This document shows, in pieces, positions 61,449 to 64,000 of a stretch of 64,000 nucleotides of DNA; positions within the stretch are counted from its first letter, which is position 1, and every line of letters starts with the position of its first letter. Under the pieces are notes generated by a model. It saw only the letters and a program-made list of their open reading frames with translations. It was not told the origin of the DNA and ran no database searches. The stretch lies in contig NZ_AEVS01000071.1 in the NCBI RefSeq assembly GCF_000189255.1, positions 62,001-126,000 of the forward strand, given 5' to 3'. The position numbers and the translations under genes are program-made. The DNA is from Vibrio brasiliensis LMG 20546. GTDB taxonomy: Bacteria; Pseudomonadota; Gammaproteobacteria; Enterobacterales; Vibrionaceae.

Positions 61449-62782
61449 AGCTCTAGCTCCATCGCTCGACGTAATTGCGGCTCTAACTGGTAGTGCGCAG
61501 CTTTGGCCGCAAACTGAGGCAAAGTTCGGCTCGATTTGAATGTACCGATCAAATTACCTTGAACATCTTCACCACTGGAAATGTAGCGGTAGAGATCCTG
61601 AGAAACGTACTGGTCCCCTTCCAGACCCAAAATCTCGGTGATTGCGACAACACGTCGCTTGCCGTCACGCATTCGTTCCACCTGAACAACAACATCAATC
61701 GTATCCGCTACCTGACGTCTTAAGGCGAACAACGGCAGATTGGATTGCGCCATCATCAGCATGTTCTCCAAACGTACCAATGCATCAGTTGGAGAGTTGG
61801 CGTGCAGTGTAGAGAGCGAGCCATCGTGACCGGTATTCATCGCCTGCATCATCTCAAAGGCTTCTTCACCACGAACCTCACCAAGGATGATTCGATCCGG
61901 GCGCATTCGCAGTGAGTTCTTAACCAGTTCACGTTGGCCAATAGCCGGCAGTCCCTCTGCGTTCGCTGGTCGAGTCTCGGCTCTGACGACGTGGGGTTGT
62001 TGGAGCTTAAGTTCAGCCGCATCTTCAATGGTCACGATCCGCTCTGTTGGAGAGATGCTGAAGGACATCGCATTGAGCAAGGTGGTTTTACCTGCGCCCG
62101 TTCCCCCTGCAACCAACACGTTAAGTCTTGAACGAATGATGACATCAAGCAGCTGAACCATGTTGTCAGACATTGCACCGTTGGCAGCCAGTTGATTTAA
62201 CGACAACTTGTCCTGTGTGAACTTACGAATAGAGATGTAGGTTCCGTCTAGCGCCAATGGTGGAATCATCACATTGACACGACTGCCGTCCTCCAAACGC
62301 GCGTCGACCAGCGGCGAGGTTTCGTCGATTCGTCGACCAATCTTGCTCACGATACGTCTTGCCAGGTTGATTAACTGCTCTTCACTGCGAAAAACAACGT
62401 CGGTTTTATGCAGCTTACCTAGCTTTTCGACATAAACCTCTTTATAGCCATTAACCATGATATCGGACACAGCAGGGTCATTAATCAAAGGCTGTAAAGG
62501 ACCGAGACCGCACATCTCATCCACCAGTTGTTTGACGACACTCGAGACTTCGCGATGACCAAGAGGCAACTGACCCGCCGAAACGATATCCGTCACCAGA
62601 TGATGAATACGCCCCTCCAGCTCGACAGGGCTAAGTTTCACGACCACACTCGGCTCAATAGCTTCAACCACTTTGCCATGAATATACTGGTAGTGTTCTC
62701 TTGCCGGATCGACCGGGGACATCGCTCGCTTTGTCGTGCTCGCTGCGCTGGAATCTACTTTTCTTCTAGAAGTGGTAAACAT
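61445..62782 (-). CDS. tadA: TadA/CpaF pilus motor ATPase
   Basis: A 445-residue secretion ATPase that drives both extension and retraction in Tad systems. Walker A is GGTGAGKTT, Walker B is RIILGEVRGEE, and the His-box is THDGSLSTLHANS. The N-terminal part is the helical CpaF domain. I start at the ATG at 62782, overlapping the TadZ stop by one base (TAATG); an earlier in-frame codon lies inside tadZ. Confidence 0.95.
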   Translation of the reverse strand: MFTTSRRKVDSSAASTTKRAMSPVDPAREHYQYIHGKVVEAIEPSVVVKLSPVELEGRIHHLVTDIVSAGQLPLGHREVSSVVKQLVDEMCGLGPLQPLINDPAVSDIMVNGYKEVYVEKLGKLHKTDVVFRSEEQLINLARRIVSKIGRRIDETSPLVDARLEDGSRVNVMIPPLALDGTYISIRKFTQDKLSLNQLAANGAMSDNMVQLLDVIIRSRLNVLVAGGTGAGKTTLLNAMSFSISPTERIVTIEDAAELKLQQPHVVRAETRPANAEGLPAIGQRELVKNSLRMRPDRIILGEVRGEEAFEMMQAMNTGHDGSLSTLHANSPTDALVRLENMLMMAQSNLPLFALRRQVADTIDVVVQVERMRDGKRRVVAITEILGLEGDQYVSQDLYRYISSGEDVQGNLIGTFKSSRTLPQFAAKAAHYQLEPQLRRAMELEL

Positions 62783-63942
62783 TAAGCACCTCGTAACCAA
62801 CGTTTGCGCTTGATAGCCACATCGCCATTCACCTTGCTGGCGAGCTGCTCGAACGCACGGGATACTTTGCGGTTACCATTCAACATTGAACGCCCGAGAG
62901 ACTCTTTAACCAGGAAGTGGTTAGGAGCATATGGGATTGCCACATCAACAGTGACACCCAAGGCGCGTTGTACGTCGTTACAGTTAATCAGTGAGGCTTT
63001 ATCAGATTTAGTATGATTGACAACAATCAGGTTTAGTTTGCCGTCACGCACCGTGGCTGTTGATTCCAATGCAGCAAGGATTTGACCTGTGTTGCGAATC
63101 GATGCCAGTGTCGGCTCAACGACCAGAATGCGTACGTCCGCTTGTGCCAATGAGCTAAATCCAATCTGGTCACGCATAGAGAATGACGGTAGATCCAGAA
63201 CTAAGGTATCTGAATGTTTTAGTGTGAATCTTCTGAAATGGTCCAGAGCGCTCTTTTCTGGCCAGAACGGCGCTGAATCGAGCGGCAAATAGCCTGTAAA
63301 CAACATCAGGTTATCGGCAACTTTTATACCGCTGCGTTCGTACACTACCGGCTCTAATCGTTCTGGGTACTGAAGCATCTCCACCAGGGCGGTATTGCCC
63401 TGAACATCAAACTGAAGGTCGAGGTCACCGGTGGCGAAATCCATATCAGTAACCGTCACGCTTTCCCCCCTTGTCACCAGTTCTCTGGCCAGGTTTGCAG
63501 CGATTGTTGACGCGCCAGCACCACCTTTTGCACCTACCACAGAGATCACTTTACCCTGCGAAGCATCCGCTTTGCTTACGGCGAACTCAGTCGTGGCAAA
63601 CGCATTTGAATCGATCGGGTTTAGTACGTATTCGCACGCCCCCGCCGCGACCATAGATCGATAGAAAGCGATCTCAGGGTTGTCACCAATCGCGACAATT
63701 TGAGCCCCCGTTTTAACCGCTACGGTATGCAATAAGCTCTCGGCTTGTGCTAGGGAGAGTCGAGAAACATCCAGTACCACGATGTCATAGCCGTGCTTAA
63801 CAACGCTTTTTACAATCTGTTGATCATCAACCTCGACCTGATCGATATTGCTGATACCCTTTTCGGCAAAGGCGACCGACAGAGAATACATATCGAGCTC
63901 ATTCGTCGCCGCAACTAATACAGACATAGAGTGTTTATTCAT
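62782..63942 (-). CDS. tadZ: TadZ/CpaE-like localisation ATPase
   Basis: A 386-residue protein. The N-terminal receiver-like domain (about 1-120) is followed by a MinD/ParA-type ATPase with the deviant Walker A GAKGGAGASTIAANL and the switch DMDFATGDLD. It places the Tad apparatus at the pole. The start ATG at 63942 has GGAG upstream and lies one base after the stop of the preceding gene. Confidence 0.92.
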   Translation of the reverse strand: MNKHSMSVLVAATNELDMYSLSVAFAEKGISNIDQVEVDDQQIVKSVVKHGYDIVVLDVSRLSLAQAESLLHTVAVKTGAQIVAIGDNPEIAFYRSMVAAGACEYVLNPIDSNAFATTEFAVSKADASQGKVISVVGAKGGAGASTIAANLARELVTRGESVTVTDMDFATGDLDLQFDVQGNTALVEMLQYPERLEPVVYERSGIKVADNLMLFTGYLPLDSAPFWPEKSALDHFRRFTLKHSDTLVLDLPSFSMRDQIGFSSLAQADVRILVVEPTLASIRNTGQILAALESTATVRDGKLNLIVVNHTKSDKASLINCNDVQRALGVTVDVAIPYAPNHFLVKESLGRSMLNGNRKVSRAFEQLASKVNGDVAIKRKRWLRGA

Positions 63943-63943
63943 A

Positions 63944-64000
63944 TCAGTTAGCTCCAAACCCGGTAGTAATTGCGCCCTGGCTGTCCGTCTCACTTGTTGA
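63944..64000 (-). CDS. C-terminal end of the preceding tad-operon gene
   Basis: The last 18 codons and TGA stop of a minus-strand gene that continues beyond the window. The tail ends TTGFGAN. By tad gene order this should be the RcpA secretin or an RcpB/CpaD-type protein. The stop lies one base before the tadZ ATG. Confidence 0.6.
   Translation of the reverse strand, partial: STSETDSQGAITTGFGAN

Overview
The window looks like a Vibrio chromosome, probably a relative of V. brasiliensis, V. tubiashii or V. orientalis. This rests on family content and gene order: a thrS-infC-rpmI-rplT operon next to integron-type cassettes with Vibrio-like attC sites, a globin-coupled RsbR stressosome, a Tad pilus locus, Aer-like and dCache chemoreceptors, and DUF4144, YfcZ and DUF2867 genes. 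Species is not proven. Most genes lie on the minus strand. I see no rRNA, tRNA, CRISPR array or complete insertion sequence.

Layout. 1-5.7 kb: an ABC importer operon for an organophosphonate- or organophosphate-type solute, with a cytoplasmic alkaline-phosphatase-fold hydrolase and a HAD phosphatase. A divergent GntR/UTRA regulator faces it, and there are two operator-like sites. 5.7-17.2 kb: small metabolic and hypothetical genes (VOC, isochorismatase-like, GNAT, MerR, HAD, cupin, D-hydroxyacid dehydrogenase, peptide deformylase), a large secreted protein and several gene fragments. 17.3-26.4 kb: accessory genes separated by five clear attC-like sites, read as a relict chromosomal integron array with no integrase. 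26.6-29.9 kb: rplT, rpmI, infC (ATT start) and thrS, with a tRNA-Thr anticodon-arm mimic in the thrS leader. 30-31.5 kb: nnr.

31.6-39.8 kb is one long signalling operon: rsbR (globin-STAS), rsbS, rsbT, rsbX, a cytoplasmic hybrid histidine kinase, an HD-GYP response regulator, a receiver-CheC protein and a PAS protein. The stressosome should release RsbT on a gas or redox cue, and the linked two-component and c-di-GMP proteins are the likely output. 40-51.9 kb: two chemoreceptors, a TetR regulator, YfcZ, an acyltransferase, a cytoplasmic alpha-amylase, a FrnE-like DsbA, a DUF808 protein and an M14 peptidase.

51.9-56.7 kb is a compact envelope redox cluster: TlpA-like thioredoxin, DUF4266 protein ending in CGCN, DUF3570 outer-membrane-type protein with a DxxSGAS motif, a divergent ApbE and DsbD. 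It is the best candidate for an undescribed system. 56.8-64 kb: a Tad pilus locus from the tadG-like gene back to tadZ, with the last codons of the preceding gene at the window edge.
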